Part shown: positions 24,602-34,013 of the stretch, in pieces | How the letters are laid out: each line of letters begins with the position of its first letter | Position numbering within the stretch: position 1 is the stretch's first letter | From: Bin87 sp965232895 | GTDB lineage: Bacteria; Chloroflexota; Dehalococcoidia; Lucifugimonadales; UBA3495 | Length of the DNA: 64,000 bases | Direction of reading: 5' to 3' | Assembly: GCA_965232895.1 (NCBI GenBank) | Contig: OZ247430.1 | Span: forward strand, 3,162,001 to 3,226,000 | Notes under the pieces: model-generated | Told to the model about the DNA's origin: nothing | The model's database searches: none | The model's input: the letters and a program-made list of their open reading frames with translations, nothing else | Position numbers and translations under genes: made by a program

Positions 24602-26932
24602 ATGAAACCATCCATCCATCCACCCCTATCCCTTGCCAATTTTCTTCCGCTGCGGCCGGCCCTGGCGTTGGTTACTGCGCTGGCGGCCATTGCGCTGCTG
24701 CTGACGGCCTGCGGGGGCGAAGAACCGGACCTCCCTCCGTCTGGTGATTCGCCCGCCGCAGGTTCCGCCGCTCCAGTCGCAGCGGCCTCGTCCAACCCGA
24801 CCGCCGCGCCGGCGTCTGCCTCGTCCCAGCCGTCGGCGCCGGAAACCGGTTCGGCGCCCACCGAACCAGTGAAGGTGGTGGCGGGCAACGCCGTTCTAGC
24901 CGACCTGGTGCAGCAGGTGGGAAAGGATCTTGTGCACGTGGACACGCTGGTCGCTGCCGGCGTTGATGCTCACACCTGGCAGAGCACACCGAGAGACAGC
25001 GTGCGCATCGCCGAAGCAGACCTCGTCGTCAGCAACGGCGCGGGGCTGTCCAGCCAGGTCGAGGATCTTATAGACAACGCGACCTCTGCGGACACCGTTC
25101 AGGTGATCGCATCGGAAGGTCTCGAGCCCCAGGAGCTGGTTGAATTGCCATTCCCGGGCGGCGACGACCACGCCATGGAACACGGAGACGAGCACGGGGC
25201 AGAACTCGCTGGCCGCTTGCTCATCGGCGACGGCGAAACCGGCGCCCTGTCCGTGATCGATCTGGAAACCGGCCACGTCCACCAGGACGAGTTCGACCTG
25301 GGTTCCCGCGCCGGCCGTATCTACCCCACCAAGAGCGGACGCTTTGCCGTCGCCGTCTCCAGCGACGCCAACGCCGTCAACGTCATCGACGGCGGCATGT
25401 ACCTCGAAGAGCACGGCGACCACTTCGATATGGTCGAACGGGACGTGTCCACCCTGGGCCTCGACCTGTCCGGCGACCGTCCGGTGCACCTGTACGTCGG
25501 CGGCGAGTGGGCCACCGTGTTCTACGACGGCTCCGGCGACATCGTCCTGCTCAACGAGCACGAACTGGAGGAGGAAGGCTCCTCCTACCAACCCATCGTG
25601 CTCAACGCCGGCCCCCACCACGGCGCGGCCATACCCCTCGAGGACGACCTCTTCGCCGTCACCATTCAACACCCCGATTTCGACCAGAGCCCGGACGACT
25701 ACCGGCTGCCCATCGGCGCCGAAATCTGGGACCTCGACGGCAACGTCCTCCATAGCGCCGAGGGTTGCCCCGATCTCCACGGCGACGCCGGCAACGGGCA
25801 CATGGCCGTGTTCGGCTGCACCGGCGGCGTGCTCATGGTCGAAGCCCACGACGGACATTACGAGGATGCTTTCATTCCGGCGCCGGCGGGATCACCCGAC
25901 GACTTCCGCCTCACCTCCGTTTGGGGATACTACGGCCTCGACCACTTCTTCGCCCTGGGTTCCGCGGTTGGCCTGTACGTCGTCGAGCCCGAAGAGGGCT
26001 CAATGGAGCAGTTGATCGCCGCCAGCGAGGACCTGCGACCCATCCAGGTGGCCCTCAGCCACGACGGCGAATTGCTGCTGGTGGTCATGAGCGACGGCGA
26101 ACTGCGCATGTACGAAGCCCATGACCTGGACCTCCTGGCCTCAACGTCGGACGCGCTCACCGGTGAGATCGATCCCGGCTTCTGGGCACGGCCCCACATT
26201 GCCACGGCGCCAGGGCGCATCTTTATCACCGACTCCGGCGCGGGTGAAGTGATTGCCCTGGACGCCCACGACCTGGAGGAAGCCGGACACTGGGAAATTG
26301 CGGGTAAACCAACCAAGATCGCTTTCGTGGGTATATTGTCCGCGGACGACCATCCTGAAGAGGGGCACGACGATCATGCCGACCACGATGCCGACCACGA
26401 CGACCACGACGGCCATGACCACGGCGACGGCGATCCCCACTTCTGGCAGAACCCGCGCATGGTGGTCCACTACGTGAACCAGATCACCAACGGGTTGGTC
26501 GAGGCGGACCCGGACAACGCGGCAACTTACCTGGACAATGCGGCGGGCTACATCGAGGAACTGGAGACCCTGGACGCCTACATCGCCGACGCGCTGGCCG
26601 GTATACCCCACGATCGCCGCGTGATGGTGACCTTCCACGACGCCTTCGGATACTTCGGCGAACGCTATGATGTCGAGGTGCAGGCTTTCGTTGGCGCCCA
26701 CGCCGAGGACGTCTCGCCCGACGACATCGCCAACGTCCTGGAACTGGTGGAACACCGTGGCCTGCCCGCCGTGTTCGCGGAACCCCAGTTCTCCGGCGAT
26801 GCCCTCGAACAGGTCGCCAGGGACACCGGCATCCAGGTCGGTATCATCCGGTCGCTCCCGGACGACGAGTATCCCGATTACGTCAGCATGATGCGGGCCA
26901 ACGCGGACCAGTTGGCGCAAATGTTGCGGTAA
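24602..26932 (+). CDS. Zinc-binding lipoprotein: ZnuA/AztC-type binding protein with inserted AztD-like propeller
   Basis: 776 residues from ATG 24602. Signal peptide with lipobox LTAC (Cys37) and a Pro/Ala-rich linker. Residues about 90-187 are the N-lobe of a cluster A-I metal-binding protein with His124 in DAHTW. Residues about 611-776 are the C-lobe with His613 (DPHFW), His679 (FHDAFGYF) and Asp733 (FSGD), completing the four-ligand site. Between them, where ZnuA has a short His-rich loop, lie some 400 residues of beta-propeller similar to the zinc chaperone AztD (EEHGDHFDM, AGPHHGAA, CPDLHGDAG), flanked by His/Asp-rich stretches. It should capture zinc outside the membrane. No znuB/znuC genes are nearby. 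Confidence 0.9.
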   Translation: MKPSIHPPLSLANFLPLRPALALVTALAAIALLLTACGGEEPDLPPSGDSPAAGSAAPVAAASSNPTAAPASASSQPSAPETGSAPTEPVKVVAGNAVLADLVQQVGKDLVHVDTLVAAGVDAHTWQSTPRDSVRIAEADLVVSNGAGLSSQVEDLIDNATSADTVQVIASEGLEPQELVELPFPGGDDHAMEHGDEHGAELAGRLLIGDGETGALSVIDLETGHVHQDEFDLGSRAGRIYPTKSGRFAVAVSSDANAVNVIDGGMYLEEHGDHFDMVERDVSTLGLDLSGDRPVHLYVGGEWATVFYDGSGDIVLLNEHELEEEGSSYQPIVLNAGPHHGAAIPLEDDLFAVTIQHPDFDQSPDDYRLPIGAEIWDLDGNVLHSAEGCPDLHGDAGNGHMAVFGCTGGVLMVEAHDGHYEDAFIPAPAGSPDDFRLTSVWGYYGLDHFFALGSAVGLYVVEPEEGSMEQLIAASEDLRPIQVALSHDGELLLVVMSDGELRMYEAHDLDLLASTSDALTGEIDPGFWARPHIATAPGRIFITDSGAGEVIALDAHDLEEAGHWEIAGKPTKIAFVGILSADDHPEEGHDDHADHDADHDDHDGHDHGDGDPHFWQNPRMVVHYVNQITNGLVEADPDNAATYLDNAAGYIEELETLDAYIADALAGIPHDRRVMVTFHDAFGYFGERYDVEVQAFVGAHAEDVSPDDIANVLELVEHRGLPAVFAEPQFSGDALEQVARDTGIQVGIIRSLPDDEYPDYVSMMRANADQLAQMLR

Positions 26933-26970
26933 CCCGGTCCGGCGACACGCCGCAATCATCCGCTTTGCGA

Positions 26971-27001
26971 ACAGGGGGCTGTGGACAGTCCCCTGTTTTT
27001 G
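26971..27001 (+). terminator. Rho-independent terminator after zinc lipoprotein gene
   Basis: ACAGGGG pairs with CCCCTGT, with additional CTG/CAG pairing inside, followed by a run of T. The stem begins 39 bases after the lipoprotein stop codon. Confidence 0.75.
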
Positions 27002-27095
27002 TATTTTCGCCCAATTCGTTACAATAGCCGAGCACGGCGGTTTCGATAAGGGTTGATATTGTCGCGGTATATACTGCTGTCAACGGAGGAAATAG

Positions 27096-27677
27096 ATGAG
27101 TCGCAATGTCACCTCCGGGATAATTGTGGCGTTCATCGCCGCGGCGATAGTCGCAATCCTGGTACTGATCTTCCTGCTGCCAAATCGAGCGGCGTCAACG
27201 GACGCCGAGCCTTCGGCGACGGCGTCCGTGGTATCCCTCTCAGGCGATCCGATGGGGACCGTCAGATTCCAACAACAGGACGACGTCGTGGTGGTCGGCT
27301 TGGATGTGATCGGATTGGTCCCGGGCGGTCACGCGGTCGCCATCCACGCGGTAGGCAACTGTTCTCCCGATTTTGCCGCAGCCGGGGACCACTTCGAGGC
27401 CGTGCAGTCCCGGGCTGGCTTCGTCCACCCCAACTGGAAACGCGACCCGGTTCACGGTGTACACGGCGGCGACTTGCCCAACATCTACGCCCATTCCGAT
27501 GGATCCGCCCGCGCCGACTTCGTAACCGACGGGTTCACCCTGCTAGTGGGTCAGGACCACTCTATATTCGACGACGACGGGTCGGCCATCGTGATCCACG
27601 AATTTCCCCAGGTTTACGGCGTGGCTGAAGCGAATATCGGGGCACGGGTCTCGTGCGGCGTCATCGAACGTAACTGA
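27096..27677 (+). CDS. sodC: Membrane-anchored Cu/Zn superoxide dismutase-like protein
   Basis: 193 residues with an N-terminal membrane anchor (about 8-30), so it acts outside the membrane. GGHAVAIHAVGNCSPDF, AAGDHFEA, HGVHGGDLPNI, FDDDGSAIVIHEF and GARVSCGVI follow the order of SodC: copper histidines, the bridging histidine, zinc ligands and the disulfide cysteines. The first metal motif reads HAVAIHAVGNC against the usual FHIHEFGDC, so one ligand spacing should be checked before assuming activity. Placement after a zinc-binding lipoprotein fits an enzyme that needs zinc in the same compartment. Confidence 0.85.
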   Translation: MSRNVTSGIIVAFIAAAIVAILVLIFLLPNRAASTDAEPSATASVVSLSGDPMGTVRFQQQDDVVVVGLDVIGLVPGGHAVAIHAVGNCSPDFAAAGDHFEAVQSRAGFVHPNWKRDPVHGVHGGDLPNIYAHSDGSARADFVTDGFTLLVGQDHSIFDDDGSAIVIHEFPQVYGVAEANIGARVSCGVIERN

Positions 27678-27819
27678 CGAGCTCTTTGACGAGCCGCCGC
27701 CGCGCTCCACCGTAAGCTGAGGGTCAAGACACGCGGGACGGTTTCCGCCCGTACCGGCAACCGTCCCGCCGCGCCGGCAGACGGGGTCGGTCTGTGGCGC
27801 GGGTACGTAGAGTTGGGCG

Positions 27820-28776
27820 ATGCGGTCGTACACCCTAGCGCTTCTCGCACTCGCGGCGATCCTGCTTCTGACTGCCTGGAGTGGCTGCCGGCCTGGAGGC
27901 GCCTCCCCCGACGGAACCCCGGCGCCCACGCGAACGCCGGCCCTGTCTGCCTACATTGGCAGCGTCGACGAGGTGATCGGCCCCGAGGGACCGGTCTCCT
28001 CCGCCTTTGATGACGCCGAGTTCCGACAACTGCGGCCCCCAGATGCTATCCCGCCTGTATACCACCCGAAATTCGTGCCTCACGACGAATCGGACCTGCC
28101 TCACGACGAGCTGGTCATCGGCCTTAGCATCAACGGGGATGCTCGCGCCTATCCGGCCGGGCTCTTGTATCACCGGGAAATGGTGAACGACACCGTAGGG
28201 AGTGTGCCGGTACTGGTCACCTGGTGCCCGCTCTGCTACACGGCCCTGGTGCACGAGCGGCGGGTGGACGGGAACCGTGTCCGGTTCGGCAACCAGGGTG
28301 CGCTGTACAAAGGGGCGATGACCTGGTTTGACCACGCCACCGGCAGCGTGTGGTCCCAACCTTTCGGGGAGGCCATCGCCGGCCCGCTGGTTGGGCGCTC
28401 CCTGGAACTGATGCCGTCCCAGCTGACGACCTGGGGGCAATGGCTGGACGCCAACCCCGAAAGCCGGGTCCTGGTTTCGGATATCCCCTCAACTCCCTAT
28501 AGCGGCCGCAGACCCGGCGAGGATCACGTAGCCGGCGTCGTCGTGGGAGACCAGGCCGTCGCGTGGCCCTACTTGTCGGTACTGAACGCCGGATCCCTTG
28601 CCGCGGAGATCGGCGGGACTGACCTCGTAATCACAGTGGACACGGAGACCGGGGCGCTTCGCGCTGTCACTGTTGACGCCGCAAGGAAAGAGCTGCCGGT
28701 GATCGTAGCTTACCGCTGGGCCTGGGAAAGCCTGTACCCCAACGGACAGGTTGACAAAGGCAATCCCATTCAGTAA
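27820..28776 (+). CDS. DUF3179 domain protein, secreted
   Basis: 318 residues. A hydrophobic N-terminal helix ends in LLLTAWSGC, a poor lipobox. LVIGLSINGDARAYPAGLLYHREMVNDTVGSVPVLVTWCPLCYTA, then FGNQGALYKGAMTWFDHATGSVWSQPFGEAIAGPL and TTWGQW, are the conserved DUF3179 blocks; the CPLC pair suggests a metal or redox site. The family is widespread in marine bacteria and has no established function. Confidence 0.85.
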   Translation: MRSYTLALLALAAILLLTAWSGCRPGGASPDGTPAPTRTPALSAYIGSVDEVIGPEGPVSSAFDDAEFRQLRPPDAIPPVYHPKFVPHDESDLPHDELVIGLSINGDARAYPAGLLYHREMVNDTVGSVPVLVTWCPLCYTALVHERRVDGNRVRFGNQGALYKGAMTWFDHATGSVWSQPFGEAIAGPLVGRSLELMPSQLTTWGQWLDANPESRVLVSDIPSTPYSGRRPGEDHVAGVVVGDQAVAWPYLSVLNAGSLAAEIGGTDLVITVDTETGALRAVTVDAARKELPVIVAYRWAWESLYPNGQVDKGNPIQ

Positions 28777-28798
28777 ATTGCACACGCAAATGGATAAT

Positions 28799-28824
28799 CA
28801 ATATCATCAAACATGATGATATTG
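28799..28824. promoter_or_regulatory. Perfect 11-bp dyad before binding-protein gene
   Basis: CAATATCATCA (28799-28809) and TGATGATATTG (28814-28824) are exact reverse complements around AACA. It is 42 bases before the ATG of the first family 5 binding protein and lies in an AT-rich gap, as an operator would. Its half-sites are TATCATC...GATGATA, the opposite orientation to the Fur-type boxes at 24456. Confidence 0.55.
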
Positions 28825-28866
28825 TGCGACGGTAACAATTCTCGATCGGAATGGAGGTGCATGAAC

Positions 28867-30735
28867 ATGGCTACGAAACGCTTATTGCGATTCGCAATCA
28901 GCATATTTTTGAGCCTGATATTGACGATAGCGATCGCTTGTGGCGCTCCGGCCGAACAGCAGCCGGAGACCAGTGCGCCGGCGGCTGCCAGCCCGCAGCA
29001 ACAGCCGGCCGCCACCGCAGCGTCCACTGCCCAGGCAGCCGCGCTGGCTCAGCCAACCGCAACGACAGCCCTGGCGCAGCCGGCCGGCATGAGTGACCGG
29101 GCGGCGGGAGGCGCCGCCCCCACCGCGGCGCCCACGGCGACTCCGGTGCCCGCGCAGACCGGTAGCCAGCCGGTACAGGCTGACCTACGAGTCGCCATCA
29201 CGCCGCCCTACGCCGAGAACTTGCTGGGATGGCGGGTCGGCGGCACCAACCAGGGCATGCTCCAGCCCATGCAGGAGCACCTGTTCCAACGGGATTACGT
29301 GACCTGGGCGGCCAAGCCGATGCTGACCACGGAATGGGAAGTGTCAGAAGACGGCAAGACCTGGCATTTCCAGCTGCGCGAGGACGTGTTGTACCACCAC
29401 GGTGACGATACCTTCGGCGTTTCCGATTTCGTGTTCAGCTTCCAGTTGTGGTCCCACCCTGAGGGCAAGGGCGCCACCGACTGGTTCCACGAACTGCTGG
29501 GACCCGAGGGTGACCTGCGGAGTATCGAGGTCGATGCCCTCGGAACCACCGCTGCGATCGAGGAAGTCTCCGACAGCGAGATGATCTGGCACTCCAACCG
29601 TCCCGAGCTGTGGGTGCCCTTCTGGTTCTCGGACGCGACCACTGACCCGTTGATCTACAGCCTGGATTACTGGGAGAAGGTGGGCGAGGAAGAGTACGCG
29701 CAGAATCCAGTGGGAACCGGCCCCTTCATGCATGTGAGCTACGAGCAGGGGTCAAGATTGGAATACGAACGCGTCCCCTACGAGCACTGGCGGATCACGC
29801 CGGACTTCGAAACGCTGACGTTCTTCTTCGCCGAGGAAGACCTGACCCGGGTGGCCATGTTGCGCGCCGGTGAGGCCGACATCGCCGAGATCCCGCGCGA
29901 GCTTCAGGGTGAGATAGTCAACGCGGGATACGCCATCACGCAGAGCACTTTGCCGGCATTCATGGTGTGGGTAGGCATCGGCGGCCAGTATCTCGAGGAC
30001 CGGCGCGACACCAACGACCCCAACACGAACCTGCTGGTGCGCCGGGCCATGAACCACGCCATCGACCGGAACGCGATCAACGAAGCCTTCTTCGATAACA
30101 AGATGGAACTGATGTCCAACACCGGCTGGCATCCCACTGACCCGGCCTACGACCCGGCGTGGGAAATTCCAGCCTACGATCCGGACCTTTCGCGGCAACT
30201 GCTGCAAGAAGCGGGATACGCCGAGGGCGCGGGCCCCAGCATCGAGTTCATGTCGGGCAAACTGGTGGGTGTTCCCGAACTGACGGAGATCGCGGTGCCA
30301 ATCATCTCCTGGCTCCAGGAGGTCGGGTTCGACGTCGATGCGCAGATCGGAGAGTTCCAGCCCATCCGCACCCGCTACCGGGCGCGGGAGATGAACGGGA
30401 CGCTGTGGACCCACCGGACTGGGTTCTGGCCATCAGGTCGCAACGTGCGGGTGTATTTCGTCAGCCCCAACCAGCAGGGTTCGGTCTTCATGTACGAGGA
30501 CCCGTACGTGGAGCAGGAGTACGACCGCTGGAAGCAGAGCGTCAGCGCCGAAGAGCGTGAGCAGATCATGCGCGAAGTCGGCCAGTTCATGTACGAGGAG
30601 AACGCCACCATGCCCCTCGGTTTCCTGTTCGCGGAATTCGGCATCAACCCCAACGTCATCGCCGAGTACTCGGTCAACAACAGCTACTTCGGTGGCATGA
30701 AGGGCCACGAGTACACCAGGGTAGTTCGGAACTAG
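28867..30735 (+). CDS. ABC transporter family 5 solute-binding lipoprotein (copy 1)
   Basis: 622 residues, started at the ATG 9 bases after GGAGG (28853-28857). Signal peptide with lipobox IAIAC, then a 70-residue Ala/Pro/Gln-rich linker, then the SBP_bac_5 domain: VAITPPYAENLLGWRVGGT, WHFQLREDVLYHHG, NPVGTGPFMHVSYEQGSRLEYER, LRAGEADIAEIPRE, VRRAMNHAIDR and LLQEAGY. It binds a peptide, opine, metallophore or similar ligand outside the membrane. A close paralogue follows at 31104, then two permeases. Confidence 0.92.
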   Translation: MATKRLLRFAISIFLSLILTIAIACGAPAEQQPETSAPAAASPQQQPAATAASTAQAAALAQPTATTALAQPAGMSDRAAGGAAPTAAPTATPVPAQTGSQPVQADLRVAITPPYAENLLGWRVGGTNQGMLQPMQEHLFQRDYVTWAAKPMLTTEWEVSEDGKTWHFQLREDVLYHHGDDTFGVSDFVFSFQLWSHPEGKGATDWFHELLGPEGDLRSIEVDALGTTAAIEEVSDSEMIWHSNRPELWVPFWFSDATTDPLIYSLDYWEKVGEEEYAQNPVGTGPFMHVSYEQGSRLEYERVPYEHWRITPDFETLTFFFAEEDLTRVAMLRAGEADIAEIPRELQGEIVNAGYAITQSTLPAFMVWVGIGGQYLEDRRDTNDPNTNLLVRRAMNHAIDRNAINEAFFDNKMELMSNTGWHPTDPAYDPAWEIPAYDPDLSRQLLQEAGYAEGAGPSIEFMSGKLVGVPELTEIAVPIISWLQEVGFDVDAQIGEFQPIRTRYRAREMNGTLWTHRTGFWPSGRNVRVYFVSPNQQGSVFMYEDPYVEQEYDRWKQSVSAEEREQIMREVGQFMYEENATMPLGFLFAEFGINPNVIAEYSVNNSYFGGMKGHEYTRVVRN

Positions 30736-31103
30736 CCCGCCCAGATCACTCCGCAGTCGGTCGCCTGAGACGGGGCCGCCGACAGCCTGATGGATCACAC
30801 GTGCCTGTACGATCATCGACGCCAACTGCCCAGCGAAAACACATTATCGTAACTATCAAAGCCCAATCCAGCGAATTGGATTATTTATAAGATGATAATT
30901 GCGAATAAATGACTTGTAGTTCATTAGATCGTGCGTTGCGCGTAATAATGATTATCTAATATGCGCTGATGCTTAACATCTTGGTTGACAATGATACGGG
31001 TTTTCAGTACCGTTCGCCTCACGACTCGAACGGTTACGGACGTTTGAGCGATACAAGGCGTCGCATCAAGCCGACGAGCCCGGCGACGCAGAGGTGGGCA
31101 TAT
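30736..31103 (+). promoter_or_regulatory. AT-rich gap with several dyads before the second binding-protein gene
   Basis: No gene supported in these 368 bases. Dyads: AATCCA-N6-TGGATT at 30865-30882, the palindrome ATAATGATTAT at 30945-30955 and TTAGAT/ATCTAA around it. GATAAT-like repeats cluster between 30890 and 30960 and recall Fur-type sites, but do not match the 24456 boxes exactly. GAGGTG precedes ATG 31104. Confidence 0.4.
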
Positions 31104-32966
31104 ATGTCAAGAGGATTAACGCTACGCACTGGAATCGTGGGTCTGCTGGCCCTCGCCGTAACTGCGGCGATCGCCTGCGGAGCGCCTGCTGAGCAGGAAC
31201 CCTCGACGAGCGCTCCGGCAGCGGCCCAGCAACAGCAACCGGCGGCGACGCAGGCCCCGGCAGCCCAGGCCCCGGCGTCACCAACCGCCACCGCGGCGTT
31301 GGCACAGCCGGCCGGCATGAGCGACCGCGCCGCCGGCGCCGCCGCCCCGACCGTTGCGCCGGCGGCTACAGCGGTACCTGAAACCACCGCAGGTGAGCCC
31401 GTACAGGCCGACTTGCGTGTCGCCATTACGCCGCCATACGCGGAAAACCTCCTGGGTTGGCGCGTAGGCGGCACCAACCAGGGGATGCTCCAGCCGATGC
31501 AGGAAGCGCTGTTCCAGCGCGACTACCAGACCTGGGAAGCCCGGCCGATGCTGGCGGAATCCTGGTCCGTATCAGCGGACGGTAAGGAGTGGACCATTAA
31601 GCTCCGTGAAAACGTGCCCTTCCATCACGAAACGGATACTTTTGGCGTCTCTGACTTCGTGTTCAGTTTCCAGCTGTGGTCCCATCCGGAAGCCAAGACC
31701 GGTTTTGGCGACTTCTGGCACCAGATCCTGGGACCTGAAGGAGAAATGCGGAGCTGGGAAGTCGAGGACGCTGGTACCGCTGCGACCGTCACCGAAATCA
31801 GTGATAACGAGATGGTCTGGAACATGAACCGTCCCGAACTCTGGATACCGTTCTACGCCTCCGAAGCGACGACGGATCCGCTGATCTACAGCCTGGACTA
31901 CTGGCAGACCAACGGCGAGGACGCCTACGCAGCGAATCCTGTCGGCACTGGGCCCTGGCGCCATGTCAGCTACGAGCAGGGAGCCAGGCTTGAATACGAG
32001 CGGGCTTTCGAGGATCACTGGCGCATCAACCCCGACTTCGACACGCTGACTTTCTTCTTTGCTGAGGAGGACCTGACTCGCGTAGCGATGCTTCGGGCGG
32101 GCGAAGCCGACATCGCCGAGATCCCGCGGGAACTCCAGGGCGAGATCGTTAACGCCGGGTATGCCATCACCCAGAGCACGCTTCCGGCGTTCATGGTCTG
32201 GATCGGCATCGGCGGGCAGTACCTGGAAGATCGTCGTGACCCCAACGATCCCAACACCAACGTGCTGGTCCGACGGGCCATGAACCATGCCATGGACCGG
32301 GACGCTCTCAACGAAGCGTTCTTCGACAACAAGATGGAACTGATGGCCAACACTGGTTGGCACCCGACCGATCCGTCGTATGATCCCGCCTGGGAAATTC
32401 CGGCCTACGATCCAGACCTTTCCCAGCAACTGCTCCAGGAAGCGGGCTACGCTGAAGGTTCCGGCCCCACCGTCGAGTTCATGGCCGGCAAGCTGGTGGG
32501 CGTGCCCGAGTTGACGGAAATCGCGGTACCGATGATCTCCTGGCTGGAGGAAGTCGGCTTCACTGTCGACGCCCAGATCGGCGAGTTCCAGCCCATCCGC
32601 ACCCGCTACAGGGCTCGGGAGATGAACGGCGTCCTGTGGACCCACCGTACCGGCTTCTGGCCGGCTGGCCGCAACATGCGGGTATACTTCGTCAGCCCCA
32701 CCCTGGCCGGCGCGGTCTACATGTTTGAGGATCCTCACACCGAGGACCTGTTCAGCAAGTGGCAAAGCAGCGTGGATGACCAGGAACGGCTCAACCTGAT
32801 GAAGGAAGCCGGCCAGTACATGTACGAGCTAAACGCCACGATACCGCTGGGCTTCCTGTTCGCGGAGTTCGGCATCAACCCCAACGTCATCGCCGAGTAC
32901 TCGGTCAACAACAGCTATTTCGGTGGTATGAAAGGCCACGAGTACACCAAGGTGGTGCGCAACTAA
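31104..32966 (+). CDS. ABC transporter family 5 solute-binding lipoprotein (copy 2)
   Basis: 620 residues from ATG 31104; the frame is open further up but lacks a signal sequence there. Lipobox TAAIAC, Ala/Pro/Gln linker, then a domain nearly colinear with copy 1: long blocks such as VAITPPYAENLLGWRVGGT and PRELQGEIVNAGYAITQST are identical. Differences concentrate in the first half (for example WHQILG for FHELLG) and near the C-terminus. It is a recent duplication that may have changed ligand range or affinity. Two permease genes follow. Confidence 0.92.
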   Translation: MSRGLTLRTGIVGLLALAVTAAIACGAPAEQEPSTSAPAAAQQQQPAATQAPAAQAPASPTATAALAQPAGMSDRAAGAAAPTVAPAATAVPETTAGEPVQADLRVAITPPYAENLLGWRVGGTNQGMLQPMQEALFQRDYQTWEARPMLAESWSVSADGKEWTIKLRENVPFHHETDTFGVSDFVFSFQLWSHPEAKTGFGDFWHQILGPEGEMRSWEVEDAGTAATVTEISDNEMVWNMNRPELWIPFYASEATTDPLIYSLDYWQTNGEDAYAANPVGTGPWRHVSYEQGARLEYERAFEDHWRINPDFDTLTFFFAEEDLTRVAMLRAGEADIAEIPRELQGEIVNAGYAITQSTLPAFMVWIGIGGQYLEDRRDPNDPNTNVLVRRAMNHAMDRDALNEAFFDNKMELMANTGWHPTDPSYDPAWEIPAYDPDLSQQLLQEAGYAEGSGPTVEFMAGKLVGVPELTEIAVPMISWLEEVGFTVDAQIGEFQPIRTRYRAREMNGVLWTHRTGFWPAGRNMRVYFVSPTLAGAVYMFEDPHTEDLFSKWQSSVDDQERLNLMKEAGQYMYELNATIPLGFLFAEFGINPNVIAEYSVNNSYFGGMKGHEYTKVVRN

Positions 32967-32977
32967 TCCGTAGAAAC

Positions 32978-33005
32978 GGAAGGGCGACCGGCCAGTCGCC
33001 CTTCC
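32978..33005 (+). terminator. Stem-loop between binding protein and permease genes
   Basis: GGAAGGGCGAC and GTCGCCCTTCC form a perfect 11-bp stem with loop CGGCCA and no T-run. Such structures protect the 3' end of binding-protein mRNA or cause partial termination, so that binding protein exceeds permease. Confidence 0.65.
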
Positions 33006-33046
33006 CATTGCCCAACATTCAACCTCACTGAGCGCGAAGGTTTCCC

Positions 33047-33967
33047 ATGCAGCGTTTCATCTTTTTGCGGGCAATACAGTCCATCCTGGCGATTTTGGTG
33101 ATCAGCGCCGTGGTATTCGCGCTGGCGCGGGTTACCGGTGACCCGGTAGCCATCCTGCTACCGGAGGACGCTAGTCCCGCCGTGGTGGAACAGGTCCGCT
33201 CGAAATGGGGACTGGACCAGCCAATATACGTGCAGTACGCCCGTTATATCGGCAACTTCGTCACCGGTGATTTCGGTGAAGCCTGGGCATACGGTGGCGT
33301 GCCGATTACCGAACTGATAGCCCGACGGTTGCCCAACACTATCGTGCTGGCGGGTTTCGCATGGCTCATCAGCGCCTCCATCGCTTTGCCCATCGGCGTG
33401 ATGGTGGCGGTCAAAAAAGACTCGGCCTTTGACTGGGCCGGAAAGGTAGTGGCTCTGATCGGACAATCGGCGCCATCCTTCGCCATCGGGTTGATACTGA
33501 TGTGGGTATTCGCGGTGATCTTGGGATGGTTACCCACTTCCGGCAATGACGCCGGCTTCAAGTCAATCATCCTGCCCGGAGTGGCGCTGGGTTACTACAA
33601 CGTCGCGGCAGTGATGCGGCTCACAAGATCGTCGATGCTCGAAGTGCTGGACACCGAGTACGTCAAACTGGCGCGCATCAAGGGTATGCCGGAACGCAAG
33701 GTCATCTGGAAGCACTGTTTCCGCAACGCGCTGATCGTTCCCTTCACGTACATGGGACTCATTGGCGCAGTGCTGCTCACCGGTTCGGTGGTGATCGAAA
33801 CCGTGTTCGTTTGGCCCGGCCTCGGCGACCTCGCCATTGATGCCATCCGCAACCGCGACTTCCCGGTGATTCAAAGCATTGTCATCCTGTTCGCCGCGTT
33901 CTACATATTCATCAACCTCGCCGTTGATGTGATGTACGCCTACCTGAACCCACGGATCCGCTACTAG
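33047..33967 (+). CDS. DppB-type ABC transporter permease
   Basis: 306 residues, six membrane segments. LARVTGDPVAILLPEDASP after the first helix, the external GDFGEAWAYGGVPITELIARRLPNT, and the EAA loop RSSMLEVLDTEYVKLARIKGMPERKVIWKHCFRNAL are the standard DppB/OppB signatures. With the DppC-type partner it forms the channel for the ligand delivered by the two upstream lipoproteins. Confidence 0.93.
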   Translation: MQRFIFLRAIQSILAILVISAVVFALARVTGDPVAILLPEDASPAVVEQVRSKWGLDQPIYVQYARYIGNFVTGDFGEAWAYGGVPITELIARRLPNTIVLAGFAWLISASIALPIGVMVAVKKDSAFDWAGKVVALIGQSAPSFAIGLILMWVFAVILGWLPTSGNDAGFKSIILPGVALGYYNVAAVMRLTRSSMLEVLDTEYVKLARIKGMPERKVIWKHCFRNALIVPFTYMGLIGAVLLTGSVVIETVFVWPGLGDLAIDAIRNRDFPVIQSIVILFAAFYIFINLAVDVMYAYLNPRIRY

Positions 33968-34013
33968 ACCAGCTGATTCCCGCGCACCTGCCGCCCGCAC
34001 AAGGAAATTAGCG

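Noticed and set aside
27096..27677. Possible inactive SodC
   Set aside because: The first metal motif differs from the textbook form, but enough His, Asp and Cys residues remain in order that I kept it as a functional candidate and flagged the motif.
28799..28824. Additional copy of the Fur-type operator at 24456
   Set aside because: The half-sites are in the opposite orientation (TATCATC...GATGATA) and spacing differs, so it is probably the site of another regulator.
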